Origin: Candidatus Methanosphaera massiliense
GTDB taxonomy: Archaea > Methanobacteriota > Methanobacteria > Methanobacteriales > Methanobacteriaceae
Reading direction: 5' to 3'
NCBI RefSeq assembly: GCF_028890305.1
Contig: NZ_JARBXM010000001.1
Span: 436,501-500,500, forward strand
DNA: 64,000 bases
The translations under genes and the position numbers were made by a program. The notes under the pieces are model-generated. The model was not told the DNA's origin, ran no database searches, and was given only the letters and a program-made list of their open reading frames with translations. Below, one piece after another: positions 1-9,170 of this stretch (within the stretch, counting starts at the first letter, position 1; the number at the start of each line of letters is the position of its first letter).

Positions 1-1803
1 AGGTAATACTGCACTTATACCATCGTCACCTACACCGAATAATGTACCGAATGTAGATACTACAATTTCTTTTGCCATGATACCGAATACTAGTGCTACT
101 GCAGCTTGCCAGAATCCAAATCCTAATGGAGCAAATACAGGTGCTATTGCGTTACCAATTATACCAATTATACTGTTAATTGATCCTTCTTCTACACCTG
201 GTGGTAAGTTTCCTAATAACCATACAAGTATTGATGTACCAAGAATTATTGTACCTGCTTTTTTAATGAAAAGAGATCCTCTTTCCCACATGTGTAAAGT
301 TGCACTTTTTAATGTTGGTAATCTGTATGGTGGTAATTCCATGATAAATGGAGCTGATTCCTCAGCAAATACTGTACCTTTAAGTGTTTTTGCTACTATT
401 ATTGCTATAATCATACCTAATATGTATAATGCAAATGTAACTTCTGTTTGATTTTGTGTGAAGAATACAGCTGTGAATAATGCATATATTGGAATTCTTG
501 CACTACAGGAAATAAAAGGTAATGCTAACATTGTAGATATTCTATCACTTTCATTGGATAGTGTTCTTGTTGCCATTACTCCTGTTACGTCACAACCAAA
601 TCCTAGAATCATTGGAATGAATGCTTTTCCAGATAATCCCATTATTTTATACATTGCTCTATCAATTACAAATGCTGCTCTTGCTAAGTATCCAACGTCT
701 TCTATCAAACTTAGCAGGAAAAACAGTATGAATATGATAGGAATGAATGTGAGTATTGAACCTACTCCACCAATTACACCATTTAATACAAATGAGGATA
801 CTAATCCATCACCTAAGATTGGTGTTAGATAGTCAATTAATGCTGAAAATCCTGCATCAATTAAATCCTGATAAGGACCTCCTATTGTGTAGGTTAAGTA
901 GAATACTAGATAGATTACTGCTAAGAATATTGGAATTCCTAGGTATTTGTTTGTAACAATTCTATCAATTTTATCTGTTAAAGTTGATTTTTCAGATTTA
1001 GGTTTAGTGATACATTTATTCATTATACCATTGATTTCTCCATATCTGGCATCGATAAATGCATCATCTATATTATCGTTTAATATGCCTTCTAAGTGTC
1101 TACGAATTTCTGTTACTTTACGTAAATTTTCTTTATCAGGTGATTCTTCAGCTAAATCTAATACTTCATCATCACCTTCTAAAAGTTTAACAGCAATCCA
1201 TGATTTTGGTGCTGATCCTACTTTTAGATTAGGGAATAACTCTTTTACTTCATTTATATGGTCATCTAATTCGAATCCATATGTTAATCCTTTGGAGTTA
1301 TCTGTAGGATGTCTAGCTGCTTTTATAGAAGTTCTTATTAATTCATTAAGACCTGTTCCCTCTCTTGCATCTATTACTACTGCGGGAACTCCTAAAGTTT
1401 CTTCTAATTTTTTAATGTTAATCTTTATACCTGCATCTTCAGCATAATCTAATAAGTTTATTCCAAGAACAACATTTGCTCCTGTTTCCATAATTTGTAA
1501 AGTTAAATACAAGTTTCTCTGAATGTTTTCTGCATCAATAATATTGATTACAGCATCATTTTCTTCATGAATTATTGCATCTCTTGAAACTTGTTCTTCT
1601 ACTGAATACGGGGTTAAACTATAGTTACCTGGAAGATCAATCATTTCGATTTCGTAGTTATCGAATTCAAAACTACCTGCTTTTTGTTCTACTGTTTTAC
1701 CTGGCCAGTTACCTACGTGTTGTTTCATTCCTGTAAGATTATTAAATACAGAACTTTTTCCTACGTTAGGGTTACCAGCTAGTAAGAATTTTAGTTTTTC
1801 CAT
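1..1803 (-). CDS. feoB: Ferrous iron transport protein B, C-terminus cut by window edge
   Basis: FeoB is the membrane Fe2+ transporter with a cytoplasmic GTPase domain. The frame starts at ATG 1803 and stays open to base 1 (601 codons), so only the last part is missing. The G1 motif GNPNVGKSS is at residues 10-18, the G3 motif DLPG at 56-59 and the G4 motif NLLD at 116-119. The membrane part carries the family Gate signatures [15 protein letters not shown] and [12 protein letters not shown]. It lies downstream of feoA on the same strand, but a 16-bp operator-like palindrome in its own leader (1834-1849) suggests separate iron control. Identification is secure. Confidence 0.97.
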   Translation of the reverse strand, partial: MEKLKFLLAGNPNVGKSSVFNNLTGMKQHVGNWPGKTVEQKAGSFEFDNYEIEMIDLPGNYSLTPYSVEEQVSRDAIIHEENDAVINIIDAENIQRNLYLTLQIMETGANVVLGINLLDYAEDAGIKINIKKLEETLGVPAVVIDAREGTGLNELIRTSIKAARHPTDNSKGLTYGFELDDHINEVKELFPNLKVGSAPKSWIAVKLLEGDDEVLDLAEESPDKENLRKVTEIRRHLEGILNDNIDDAFIDARYGEINGIMNKCITKPKSEKSTLTDKIDRIVTNKYLGIPIFLAVIYLVFYLTYTIGGPYQDLIDAGFSALIDYLTPILGDGLVSSFVLNGVIGGVGSILTFIPIIFILFFLLSLIEDVGYLARAAFVIDRAMYKIMGLSGKAFIPMILGFGCDVTGVMATRTLSNESDRISTMLALPFISCSARIPIYALFTAVFFTQNQTEVTFALYILGMIIAIIVAKTLKGTVFAEESAPFIMELPPYRLPTLKSATLHMWERGSLFIKKAGTIILGTSILVWLLGNLPPGVEEGSINSIIGIIGNAIAPVFAPLGFGFWQAAVALVFGIMAKEIVVSTFGTLFGVGDDGISAVLP

Positions 1804-1833
1804 ATTCTACCTCTTAAATAAAAATAATATCAA

Positions 1834-1849
1834 TTTAGGTATACCTAAA
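1834..1849. promoter_or_regulatory. Operator-like palindrome upstream of feoB
   Basis: TTTAGGTATACCTAAA is a perfect 16-bp palindrome 31 bases before the feoB start. The core TTAGGTATACCTAA recurs at 2753-2768 and, with one change, at 2254-2267. The TTAGG/CCTAA arms resemble DtxR/IdeR/MntR-family binding sites. That it is an iron-repressor operator is an inference from position and similarity; no DtxR-type regulator gene is in the window. Confidence 0.7.
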
Positions 1850-1932
1850 CTAATTGTGATTAGATTAGATAAATAATACTAAAAAATAATCTAAATTACC
1901 TAAAAAATATTATATGATTGAGTTAAAAAAAA

Positions 1933-2157
1933 TTACTCTAGTTCAATGGATTCAGCTTCTTCTTTTCTTAAAGCTAAAGAAAATCCTTGAATTCTGATTT
2001 CCAGAGGATAACCTAATGGTGCTTTTCTTTCGAGTTTTATTGGTGTACCATTAACAAGACCCATTTCTCTTAAGTGCTTTCCTAAAGCCCCTTTTACTCT
2101 GTGTTTTTTAACAATGCCTGTCTCACCAGGTTTTAAATTGTCAACAGTTTTAACCAT
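1933..2157 (-). CDS. feoA: Ferrous iron transport protein A, copy 1
   Basis: This 74-residue protein is a FeoA of the SH3-like fold, a small cytoplasmic partner that modulates FeoB. The family patterns LREMGLVNGTPI and APLGYPLEIRI are clear. A GGAGG ribosome site lies about 10 bases before the ATG. It is the copy nearer to feoB. It differs from copy 2 at only four positions (Gly14, Ile15, Ile54, Leu73 here; Ala, Val, Val, Val there), so the duplication is recent or kept uniform by gene conversion. Confidence 0.93.
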   Translation of the reverse strand: MVKTVDNLKPGETGIVKKHRVKGALGKHLREMGLVNGTPIKLERKAPLGYPLEIRIQGFSLALRKEEAESIELE

Positions 2158-2484
2158 GTTATTTTTTCCTCCTGAAAATAATTAGTCTTATATATAATGT
2201 TAATAATTGAAACGATTCAATCAAATTAGGTTATTCATGTAACTAATACATTTTTAGTTATACCTAATTATATATATCTAAGTAACTTCTATTATATAAA
2301 TGTTAAGTAAATAAAAATTATAAAAAAATAAAATATATTCAAGAAAATATTCATAATTATAAAATATATTTAAAAAAATAATTATTTTATTAAACAAAAC
2401 ATATAAATTTAGATTTACCTAAATTTATTTATTAATTATTATCATTAAAAAAAGTAAAGTTATACAAAAAAGTTAAATTAAAAA
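2158..2484. promoter_or_regulatory. Regulatory spacer between the two feoA copies
   Basis: This gene-free 327-base stretch holds the promoter of feoA copy 1. On the minus strand a TATA-like run (2267-2277) is followed directly by TTAGTTATACCTAA (plus-strand 2254-2267), one base from the perfect operator core. A weaker version, TTTAGATTTACCTAAA, is at 2408-2423. A separate perfect inverted repeat, ATTGAA-ACGA-TTCAAT (2206-2221), lies in the leader. The rest is A/T-rich with no coding signal. Confidence 0.55.
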
Positions 2485-2709
2485 TTATTCTACTTCAATA
2501 GATTCTGCTTCCTCTTTTCTTAAAGCTAAAGAAAATCCTTGAATCCTTACTTCAAGAGGATAGCCTAATGGTGCTTTTCTTTCAAGTTTTATTGGTGTAC
2601 CGTTAACGAGACCCATTTCTCTTAGGTGTTTTCCTAAAGCTCCTTTTACTCTGTGTTTTTTAACAACAGCTGTTTCTCCAGGTTTTAAATTATCGACAGT
2701 TTTAACCAT
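2485..2709 (-). CDS. feoA: Ferrous iron transport protein A, copy 2
   Basis: This second 74-residue FeoA is 70/74 identical to the copy at 1933-2157 and carries the same family patterns. A GGAGG site stands before its ATG, and it has its own promoter and operator upstream. Some bacteria also carry several FeoA-type proteins, but such near-identity side by side is uncommon. It probably acts on the same FeoB. Confidence 0.92.
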   Translation of the reverse strand: MVKTVDNLKPGETAVVKKHRVKGALGKHLREMGLVNGTPIKLERKAPLGYPLEVRIQGFSLALRKEEAESIEVE

Positions 2710-2752
2710 AGTTTATTCCTCCTTCTAATAATATCTTATACACTTATAGCTT

Positions 2753-2786
2753 CTTAGGTATACCTAAGTTTTTCATAGTATATAAA
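2753..2786 (-). promoter_or_regulatory. feoA copy 2 promoter with overlapping operator
   Basis: Read on the minus strand, a TTTATATA box (2779-2786) is followed about 10 bases later by the perfect palindrome CTTAGGTATACCTAAG (2753-2768). Archaeal transcription starts roughly 25 bases after the TATA box, which falls inside the palindrome. A bound repressor would therefore block initiation. The TATA call is by eye. Confidence 0.65.
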
Positions 2787-2866
2787 GGTTAACCCAATAA
2801 AAATAATAAATCACTGAAGTTCAAAATTAATATAAAAAAAGTTAAATCATGTTAAAAAAATAATCT

Positions 2867-2908
2867 AAAAAAAATAATTAAGATAGAAAGTAAATTTAAT
2901 TACTTTCT
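2867..2908 (-). terminator. Hairpin and U-run ending the ehb operon
   Basis: The arms AGAAAGTA (2885-2892) and TACTTTCT (2901-2908) form an 8-bp stem with an 8-base loop that contains the ehbP stop codon. On the minus strand an eight-U run follows (2867-2874). It looks like an intrinsic-type terminator that starts inside the coding sequence. Confidence 0.65.
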
Positions 2909-3165
2909 AAAGCTTTTCTTTCTGCATCTAATTTATGTTTAGCTATTTGATACATTACTAAGAAATTATCATCATCATTAACTGGGATAACTTCTAAACC
3001 TAAAGCTCTGTGTTCTTCAATCCATTGATCATTAAGAACAGGAACTTCTAATTTAATTGGTTCATCTTCATGATTTACAACAATTAAATTCCTAAATGAT
3101 GTCCTTAGTTCTACAATATAACCAGCTAAACTTATTATATGATGTGGTCTTAATACTATTTTCAT
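2896..3165 (-). CDS. ehbP: Energy-converting hydrogenase B subunit P
   Basis: This 89-residue soluble protein is the last gene of the ehb operon and matches EhbP by position, size and sequence (start MKIVLRPHHIISLAGYIVEL). Its biochemical role is not established. The frame extends 16 codons further upstream, but the ATG at 3165 has an AGGTGA ribosome site five bases before it, so I use that start. It begins 34 bases after ehbO ends. No metal-binding cysteines are visible. An EhbQ gene, which follows in some relatives, is not seen. Confidence 0.8.
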   Translation of the reverse strand: MKIVLRPHHIISLAGYIVELRTSFRNLIVVNHEDEPIKLEVPVLNDQWIEEHRALGLEVIPVNDDDNFLVMYQIAKHKLDAERKALESN

Positions 3166-3199
3166 TATATCACCTATAAATCTTATTATTACCTTATCA

Positions 3200-4186
3200 T
3201 TATAAGAAAGCAACTATAACAACTACTACTGAAATCATACTAGTAGAGATAACTGTAGGATAGAACTCACGGTTAGTGAATAATGGTGAGAATGCTGCTA
3301 CTACAGCTGCTGCCATTGTTAATATTATAGATACTATGATAGGTACTATCATTGATATACCAAATACGGGTGGCATTCCTAAGAATAATGTGGAGTATAT
3401 ACATGCTCCAACAAAGATTAGGAGTGCGTGTGACATTACATATATAGCTCTTGATTTAGACATGTATTCAAGAATTGGACCTTGAATTACGTCTGAATGA
3501 CCTTCCAGATATGCGAAAGGATTTGAGTTAAGTATAATTAAGAATCCTATGAAGAATACTATTGTACCAATTATACCTGGTAATGTGAATAGTATAGGAC
3601 CAGCTACTTGTTGATATACAACAATATCTAGTAAGTTTATACTACGAGCCATTATAGCAGGTATGAATAAAGCTATATAAAATGGTAAACTACCATATGA
3701 TATAAGTTTTAATGATCTGTTTGCGCTTATTTGTTCTAAGAATGATTGTTTAGCATCTATGTGTTTTCCACCTTTTGCATGGTCTGGGAAAGGCATTGTT
3801 TTAGATAAAAGTGATTGTGAAAATGAACTCATGAATAAGTACATTACTTCTTCCACTTTAAGTAATCCAACAACTGCTACTAGACTTGCAAATGGTCCCC
3901 ATGCTACCATTACTTGTGGTATTAATAGTAGGAATATTACAGCTACTACAATCAATGTTATTACAGGTAATGCATTATATACTCTAGGCATTACTGCGGA
4001 TGGTTTTAATGCTTGTTTATAAAAGAACTTTAATGTTGCATAGATACCAGGACTTGAAAGTTGAGGTCCGAGTCTCTGTTCTACTCTTGCTTCTGTCTTC
4101 TTTTCAATACCTGGTAACCATAGACATACAATCATAGCAATTATAAAAGCACCTATAACATATCCTATTGATGTTACTAAATCCAT
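3200..4186 (-). CDS. ehbO: Energy-converting hydrogenase B subunit O (NuoH-like)
   Basis: This 328-residue membrane protein belongs to the NuoH/HycD/EchB family, which links the soluble hydrogenase arm to the ion-moving membrane arm. Several hydrophobic segments are evident. The conserved cytoplasmic loop with EARVEQRLGPQLSSPGIYAT sits near residues 32-51, and the second loop has the family-like AKGGKHIDAKQSF. It follows ehbN by 11 bases and precedes ehbP. Assignment by family and operon order is firm. Confidence 0.93.
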   Translation of the reverse strand: MDLVTSIGYVIGAFIIAMIVCLWLPGIEKKTEARVEQRLGPQLSSPGIYATLKFFYKQALKPSAVMPRVYNALPVITLIVVAVIFLLLIPQVMVAWGPFASLVAVVGLLKVEEVMYLFMSSFSQSLLSKTMPFPDHAKGGKHIDAKQSFLEQISANRSLKLISYGSLPFYIALFIPAIMARSINLLDIVVYQQVAGPILFTLPGIIGTIVFFIGFLIILNSNPFAYLEGHSDVIQGPILEYMSKSRAIYVMSHALLIFVGACIYSTLFLGMPPVFGISMIVPIIVSIILTMAAAVVAAFSPLFTNREFYPTVISTSMISVVVVIVAFL

Positions 4187-4197
4187 TATATAGTCTC

Positions 4198-5349
4198 CTA
4201 TAATTTAATTACTTGTATTGCTCTGTCTGTACAAGTGAAACATGGATCACATGATACGATAGCAAGCTGAGCGTCCTGCATTGGGTGTCCAATACAAGCT
4301 TCCTGCATTGCAGCAATATTTGACATTGAAGGTGTTCTTATAATACTATGTCTTACTTTACCATCTTCAAGACCGTATGAGTGATAACATACTCCACGAG
4401 GTACTTCGATGTAACTTTTATATACTGGAGAATCTGTCATTTCCCAGTCTCTGTTTACTACAGGGCCTTTAGGTAAGTTTTTTACAGCTTGTCTGATAAT
4501 TCTTGTTGATTGGAATATTTCTGTTGCTCTCATGAGAATGTTTGCTCTTACGTCTCCACCATCCTGAGTGATGATGTCATATTCTAATGAATCGTATTCG
4601 AACATTTTTTCTCTGTAGTCATATTCATATCCTGTTGCTCTTAAACTTGGTCCTGTTACGTGTAATGCTAATGCTTGTTTCTGTGATAATTCACCTGTAC
4701 CAGTGATACGGCTCATTACAGCTGGGTCAGAAACAAATCTTTCTGCAAAAGCACTTACTTTATCATCGATATAGTCCATTGTTTCAAGAACTTTTTGTTG
4801 TTCTTTAAGGTTTAAATCTGCTCTTGGTCTTACACCACCAAGTACAGATACACCATATTGTACACGGTTTCCTCCCATCATATATAGAAGGCTCATAACG
4901 GATTCCCTTATGTAGAATATCCTCATAGCAAATGTTTCATGACATAAAGCTTCTGAACCGTGTCCTAAGTATAGCATGTGACTGTGTAATCTTTCTAGTT
5001 CCTCTGCTATAACACGTAGATACATTGCTCTTTCTGGAATTTCAATACCGATAGCTCCTTCTGCTACACGGCATGAATTGTATATGTGTCCGTTAGAACA
5101 GATTCCACATACTTTTTCTGTTAAAGCATTTGCTTTTTCTACAGGTAATCCTTCCATGATTCTTTCGATTCCTCTATGGTTTACACCTACAGTTATTTCA
5201 GCATCTTTAACAATTTCATCTTCTACGAATAATCTAACCCTATAAGGTTCTAAAGCTGCTGGATGTACTGTACCCATATCTATTTCAGTTTCAAAAACTT
5301 GTCTTTCAGTTTCATTACAAGTTGTTGCTCCATCTATTTTTGTAACCAT
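4198..5349 (-). CDS. ehbN: Energy-converting [NiFe] hydrogenase B large subunit
   Basis: EhbN carries the nickel-iron active site. Both cysteine pairs are present: CGIC in [11 protein letters not shown] near the N-terminus and CFTC in SCDPCFTC near the end. Only ten residues ([10 protein letters not shown]) follow the last cysteine, so there is no long cleavable C-terminal peptide. The length of 383 residues fits the Ech/Ehb type. It works with EhbM and reduces ferredoxin with H2 at the expense of the ion gradient. It lies 18 bases after ehbM. Confidence 0.95.
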   Translation of the reverse strand: MVTKIDGATTCNETERQVFETEIDMGTVHPAALEPYRVRLFVEDEIVKDAEITVGVNHRGIERIMEGLPVEKANALTEKVCGICSNGHIYNSCRVAEGAIGIEIPERAMYLRVIAEELERLHSHMLYLGHGSEALCHETFAMRIFYIRESVMSLLYMMGGNRVQYGVSVLGGVRPRADLNLKEQQKVLETMDYIDDKVSAFAERFVSDPAVMSRITGTGELSQKQALALHVTGPSLRATGYEYDYREKMFEYDSLEYDIITQDGGDVRANILMRATEIFQSTRIIRQAVKNLPKGPVVNRDWEMTDSPVYKSYIEVPRGVCYHSYGLEDGKVRHSIIRTPSMSNIAAMQEACIGHPMQDAQLAIVSCDPCFTCTDRAIQVIKL

Positions 5350-5367
5350 ATAACTACTCCTTTATAA

Positions 5368-5820
5368 TTATTTATCCTCTTTTTCTAGTAGTATAGGTAT
5401 TACTGATACTACTCCAGCTACAACATCTTCTGGCCTTACTGCGCATCCAGGGATTTTAGCATCCACTGGAATTACGTTATCCACTGGTCCTTCAATTTCC
5501 TCAGATGGAATTTCTCCATGAATATTCTTGTAGACTCCACCAGTTAAAGCACATGCTCCTACAGCAACCACTAATTTTGGTTTTGGTATAGCTTCATATA
5601 TTTTTATTAAAGGTTCTTTTGTCCAGTGTGTTACAGGGCCTGATACAACTAGTACATCAGCTTCTCTTGGGTTCCAAGTTAGATATACATTATATTGTTC
5701 TATATCAAATTTAGGAGATAAAACTGTGTTAACTATTTCAATATCACAGCCGTTACATCCACCAGTATATACTAACATAAGATGTATCGCTTTTTTACGA
5801 GAATGTGATTTAAGTCCCAT
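5368..5820 (-). CDS. ehbM: Energy-converting hydrogenase B small subunit
   Basis: This 150-residue protein is the small (NuoB-like) subunit, which holds the [4Fe-4S] cluster next to the NiFe site. The cysteines are in GGCNGCD (near residue 21), GACALTG and [10 protein letters not shown], the usual arrangement in this family. There is no signal peptide, as expected for a complex facing the cytoplasm. The gene starts two bases after the ehbL stop, so translation is probably coupled. Confidence 0.95.
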   Translation of the reverse strand: MGLKSHSRKKAIHLMLVYTGGCNGCDIEIVNTVLSPKFDIEQYNVYLTWNPREADVLVVSGPVTHWTKEPLIKIYEAIPKPKLVVAVGACALTGGVYKNIHGEIPSEEIEGPVDNVIPVDAKIPGCAVRPEDVVAGVVSVIPILLEKEDK

Positions 5821-5822
5821 GT

Positions 5823-6371
5823 TTATCCCTCTAATTCTGCATTATTTTGAGCTGCTTTTTCTTCAGCTTCTTTTTGTGCTTTTTCTTTTAATTCCCTATT
5901 TTTCTGAATGATTGAATCATCAGTTAAGTATTGAGCTATGTATTGAATATTTTTCTCAGATACTTCACTTGGATCTAAAAGCATACTTGTTACATCTTTA
6001 TCACATTTGTTTCCAATGTGGTTTGGATGTATTGTAGCTGCTACTCCAAATAATCCAAATACTGGACAGAAATCATGACAGTAGTAACAGTGTACACATT
6101 TGATTTCATCTATTTCTGGTACTGCTGTTTTTAGTATTCCTTCTGCTATTTCTTCTGGTTCTACTGGTACCATTACAATAGCTTTTGTAGGACATACGTT
6201 AGAACATCCTCCACATCCAATACATTCAGCTTCTGCAACTTTAGGTGCTGGTTTTACATTACCATTTAAAACATCTTGACGTAATTGTAAATCAGTTCTA
6301 CATTCACTTCCAAAGATAATTCTTTTGAGGTTAGTGTAGATTCCATTGACAAATATTTTTACTATACTCAT
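5823..6371 (-). CDS. ehbL: Energy-converting hydrogenase B ferredoxin-type subunit
   Basis: This 182-residue protein has two [4Fe-4S] motifs, [12 protein letters not shown] and [12 protein letters not shown], and resembles the NuoI/EchF-type electron-transfer subunits. Its C-terminus is Lys/Glu/Ala-rich and probably helical. The ATG at 6371 overlaps the ehbK stop as ATGA and has a GAGG site upstream; the longer open frame would run into ehbK. It likely carries electrons between EhbM and the polyferredoxin or ferredoxin. Confidence 0.9.
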   Translation of the reverse strand: MSIVKIFVNGIYTNLKRIIFGSECRTDLQLRQDVLNGNVKPAPKVAEAECIGCGGCSNVCPTKAIVMVPVEPEEIAEGILKTAVPEIDEIKCVHCYYCHDFCPVFGLFGVAATIHPNHIGNKCDKDVTSMLLDPSEVSEKNIQYIAQYLTDDSIIQKNRELKEKAQKEAEEKAAQNNAELEG

Positions 6372-7723
6372 ATTGTTGCCTCGAATTCTCTTTGTATTTT
6401 TATTGCTCTTGCAGGACATGCAGTTTTACAGGCACCACAGTAGATACATCTGTCTTGGTTTATTTGTAAGTTACCTTCCTCATCACGAGTTATTGCTTTA
6501 AATACACATGCATCAACACATAATTCACAGTTTATACATAAATTGTTGTCGAGCATTGAATATCCGTCTGCAATTCTCATTTTGAGTGGTGTTGTTTTTT
6601 GTATTGCTCCTACTGGACAATACATTGCACATTTTTCACAAAGTACACATTTATCAAAGTTAACCTTTACTTGGCCATCTTCAAGTGTTAATGCATCTTT
6701 TGGACAAACTTCTACACATATTCCACATTTAATACATCTTGAAGCGATTTCTCCATCCCATGTTGTGTTAGCGAATTTACGTGCACCGTATTTACATTCT
6801 TTTACACATAAACTACATTCTACACATAATCCTTCAAGTGTAATCTTGGAATCAGGTACAAATTCAAGTATTCCTTGTGGACATGCAGTTACACATGGTG
6901 CGTGTTCAAAGTCTTCTGCACAATGTTCTACACCATTTTCATTATTTCCTAGTGAACAGTAATCAACGTCGTATCTTAATCTTTTGTTAATTACTTGTAG
7001 TCCATCTGTTGGACATGCATCTGCACATAATTTACATTCAATACATGAAATCATTTTTGTGTCATTTTCAACATCATATTCTGGATGTTGTATTTTAAGT
7101 TCTAAATGTTTTGCTACAATTGCATCGTTAGGACACTCAATTAAACATTTATAACATACTGCACATTTACGCATGTCTATTTCATATTGTCCCCCTTCCT
7201 CTATTGGTCCAATTGCATTTCTTGGACAAACATCTATACATAAATCACATTTTGTACAGACGCCTGGTTCTATATATGAGAATTTAATTGAATTTGATGG
7301 ACAGAAGTATGCACATCTTCCACACTCTATACAATCCTCATGGTTTGTTCCTATGTTAATCCTATTAACCATGTCTTTTTCCATTTTAACAGGTCTTTTA
7401 GGTGGTGCCATTTTTGCATTGTTTGGACATGCTGGTACACATTTTCCACACATAGAACATAAACCCATGATTTTTCCATCTTCTACTTTAATCATATCTA
7501 CTGGGCATACATTGATACACATACCACAGAGATTACATTTAGTCCTGTCTACTACATAACCACCATATTGGTTTTTGAATATGGCTTTGTTTGGACATAC
7601 TCTTTCACATTTACCACAGGTTATACAACTAACTGCTTTCCCATCGACTAATTTTATAGCATCAGTAGGGCAAGCATCTACACATTTTCCTGAGCCATTA
7701 CAATTTGCTGTTGTTATATACAT
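6368..7723 (-). CDS. ehbK: Energy-converting hydrogenase B polyferredoxin
   Basis: This 451-residue protein is almost entirely iron-sulfur motifs. I count twelve standard CxxCxxCxxxC sites, plus two atypical ones: CNGSGKCVDACP at the N-terminus and a spread-out set ending HAPCVTACP near the middle. It could hold about 14 [4Fe-4S] clusters and act as an electron wire or store for the hydrogenase. It is placed between ehbJ and ehbL as expected, and its stop overlaps the ehbL start. Iron demand of the whole operon is therefore very high. Confidence 0.93.
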   Translation of the reverse strand: MYITTANCNGSGKCVDACPTDAIKLVDGKAVSCITCGKCERVCPNKAIFKNQYGGYVVDRTKCNLCGMCINVCPVDMIKVEDGKIMGLCSMCGKCVPACPNNAKMAPPKRPVKMEKDMVNRINIGTNHEDCIECGRCAYFCPSNSIKFSYIEPGVCTKCDLCIDVCPRNAIGPIEEGGQYEIDMRKCAVCYKCLIECPNDAIVAKHLELKIQHPEYDVENDTKMISCIECKLCADACPTDGLQVINKRLRYDVDYCSLGNNENGVEHCAEDFEHAPCVTACPQGILEFVPDSKITLEGLCVECSLCVKECKYGARKFANTTWDGEIASRCIKCGICVEVCPKDALTLEDGQVKVNFDKCVLCEKCAMYCPVGAIQKTTPLKMRIADGYSMLDNNLCINCELCVDACVFKAITRDEEGNLQINQDRCIYCGACKTACPARAIKIQREFEATI

Positions 7724-7736
7724 TCATATTACCCCA

Positions 7737-8051
7737 CTATGCTTCATATTTTGTTCCTATTAATCCTCTACCTATAATTGCACCAATAATAGACATTACA
7801 AATCCCGGTCCTAATGGTAAACCTTGATAATATGGGAAGGTTCCTAACCAGTATGCTATTATTATACCACCGATTATTATTGCAATCCATGAGGAAGTGT
7901 TTAGGTGTATTCCTTTTGTTGGGTTTTTATGCATAATAGCTCCTGCTAGGAATCCTATAATAAATCCACATATTGTTGGACCAGTATATAAAACTCCAAA
8001 TAAGTTAGGAGCTGCTGATGCTAAAAATGGTACTGTACTTTCTAAAACCAT
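7737..8051 (-). CDS. ehbJ: Energy-converting hydrogenase B subunit J
   Basis: This 104-residue membrane protein has about three hydrophobic segments and no cofactor motif. It is called EhbJ from its position between ehbI and ehbK and from its size. An AGGAGG site precedes the ATG. Its role in the membrane arm is not defined. Confidence 0.8.
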   Translation of the reverse strand: MVLESTVPFLASAAPNLFGVLYTGPTICGFIIGFLAGAIMHKNPTKGIHLNTSSWIAIIIGGIIIAYWLGTFPYYQGLPLGPGFVMSIIGAIIGRGLIGTKYEA

Positions 8052-8062
8052 TATTAATCCTC

Positions 8063-8548
8063 CTATTCTATTTCCTCATCATCAACATAATCTTCATGGA
8101 ATTTTGTTACACCATAGAAGAGAAGTACTAATGTTGTTAATCCTATAAATACTTTTAAACCTACAACAATGTTTAAATATGGTATTATTCCTGCGTGTAA
8201 TGCATCAGGGAAATTAAATATGTTAGCTGTGCTTGCAGGTACAAGATCATATATGTTTGTTCCTAAGTTGTAAAGGAATGAACCACTGAAGAATAAACCA
8301 CATAAACCTAAGAATACATAACCTAATGCTCCACAACTTTCAATTATGGACATTCTGGTGTGTGATAGGTTAAATGGATTATCTTTCAATCCGTATGTAA
8401 GGATACATAAGATAGCTCCTGAAGCCATGATAGCTCCACCCTGGAAACCCCCTCCAGGTGTTATATGTCCACCCAAGATTGTCATAGCTCCATAACCAAT
8501 TAATATAAAAGATAATGGATATGCTATTAGTTTAAGAAGATCACTCAT
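8063..8548 (-). CDS. ehbI: Energy-converting hydrogenase B subunit I (MrpB-like)
   Basis: This 161-residue membrane protein resembles the MnhB/MrpB antiporter subunit; the loop with HITPGGGFQGGA is characteristic. The frame opens five codons earlier, but GGAGG at 8557-8561 is correctly placed for the ATG at 8548. That start lies inside the end of ehbH (GATGAGTGA), giving an 8-base overlap and probable translational coupling. Confidence 0.88.
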   Translation of the reverse strand: MSDLLKLIAYPLSFILIGYGAMTILGGHITPGGGFQGGAIMASGAILCILTYGLKDNPFNLSHTRMSIIESCGALGYVFLGLCGLFFSGSFLYNLGTNIYDLVPASTANIFNFPDALHAGIIPYLNIVVGLKVFIGLTTLVLLFYGVTKFHEDYVDDEEIE

Positions 8549-8828
8549 CGTCTTTGCCTCCAAGGTTTACTTTTCCTCTACCAAATACAAGCATTGTTGT
8601 TACAACAGCACTTACTAATATTAAAGATTCACCTAATGTATCGAATCCCCTGAAATCGAATACAATGTTTGTTACTAAGTTAGGTGCTATTGATACTCCT
8701 ACTCCTTGATAGATGTAGTTTATACCAGGGAAAATCATGTAACTGAATTGATACATTGAATTTAAGAATATTGCTGAGAAAGCAAGTAATGCTACAGCAA
8801 GTGCTACACTTCTAATTGATGCTTTCAT
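8541..8828 (-). CDS. ehbH: Energy-converting hydrogenase B subunit H
   Basis: This 95-residue membrane protein has two or three hydrophobic stretches and a short charged tail ending KDDE. It begins directly after the ehbG stop and overlaps ehbI by eight bases. The motif FRGFDTLGESLIL resembles the MrpB-linked C-terminal part of large antiporter MrpA subunits. EhbH is assigned from order and this similarity. Confidence 0.83.
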   Translation of the reverse strand: MKASIRSVALAVALLAFSAIFLNSMYQFSYMIFPGINYIYQGVGVSIAPNLVTNIVFDFRGFDTLGESLILVSAVVTTMLVFGRGKVNLGGKDDE

Positions 8829-9161
8829 CTATAATACCCCCCAGTAAAATACTACTGCTATTATTGCTAATGCTAAAACAGCATAAAACATCATGTTGTT
8901 TAAGTCATCGTTATGTTCTTTGTACAGTTTAGGCATTAATGGTGTTGCATATAAGAATATTAATATTAATGCAACTTCTACAACAACCATCAAAGCAGGA
9001 CTTACTAATCTAATAGTTAATGCAGCAATTAATAATGATGCCATTAATACTAATTCAGCAGACATTACTGATGATGTTGTTGATCCAGGTACTAATGTTT
9101 TCTCAGGATCTGCCCCAAATGTACTTTTTAATGTTTCTATTAATTTATCGTACATATTCAT
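8829..9161 (-). CDS. ehbG: Energy-converting hydrogenase B subunit G
   Basis: This 110-residue protein has a soluble N-terminus of about 30 residues, then two or three membrane segments. It is placed as EhbG between ehbF and ehbH, with no spacer to the next gene. AGGTGA stands just before its ATG; a second in-frame ATG two codons on is an alternative start. No catalytic motif is visible and its function is unknown. Confidence 0.8.
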   Translation of the reverse strand: MNMYDKLIETLKSTFGADPEKTLVPGSTTSSVMSAELVLMASLLIAALTIRLVSPALMVVVEVALILIFLYATPLMPKLYKEHNDDLNNMMFYAVLALAIIAVVFYWGVL

Positions 9162-9170
9162 GATATCACC

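Noticed and set aside
77-1447. Long open frames on the plus strand opposite feoB
   Set aside because: They are antisense shadows of feoB, which shows all GTPase and Gate motifs on the minus strand.
6543-7763. Plus-strand open frames opposite the polyferredoxin gene
   Set aside because: The cysteine-rich reading on the minus strand is unmistakable; the plus-strand frames lack ribosome sites and family motifs.
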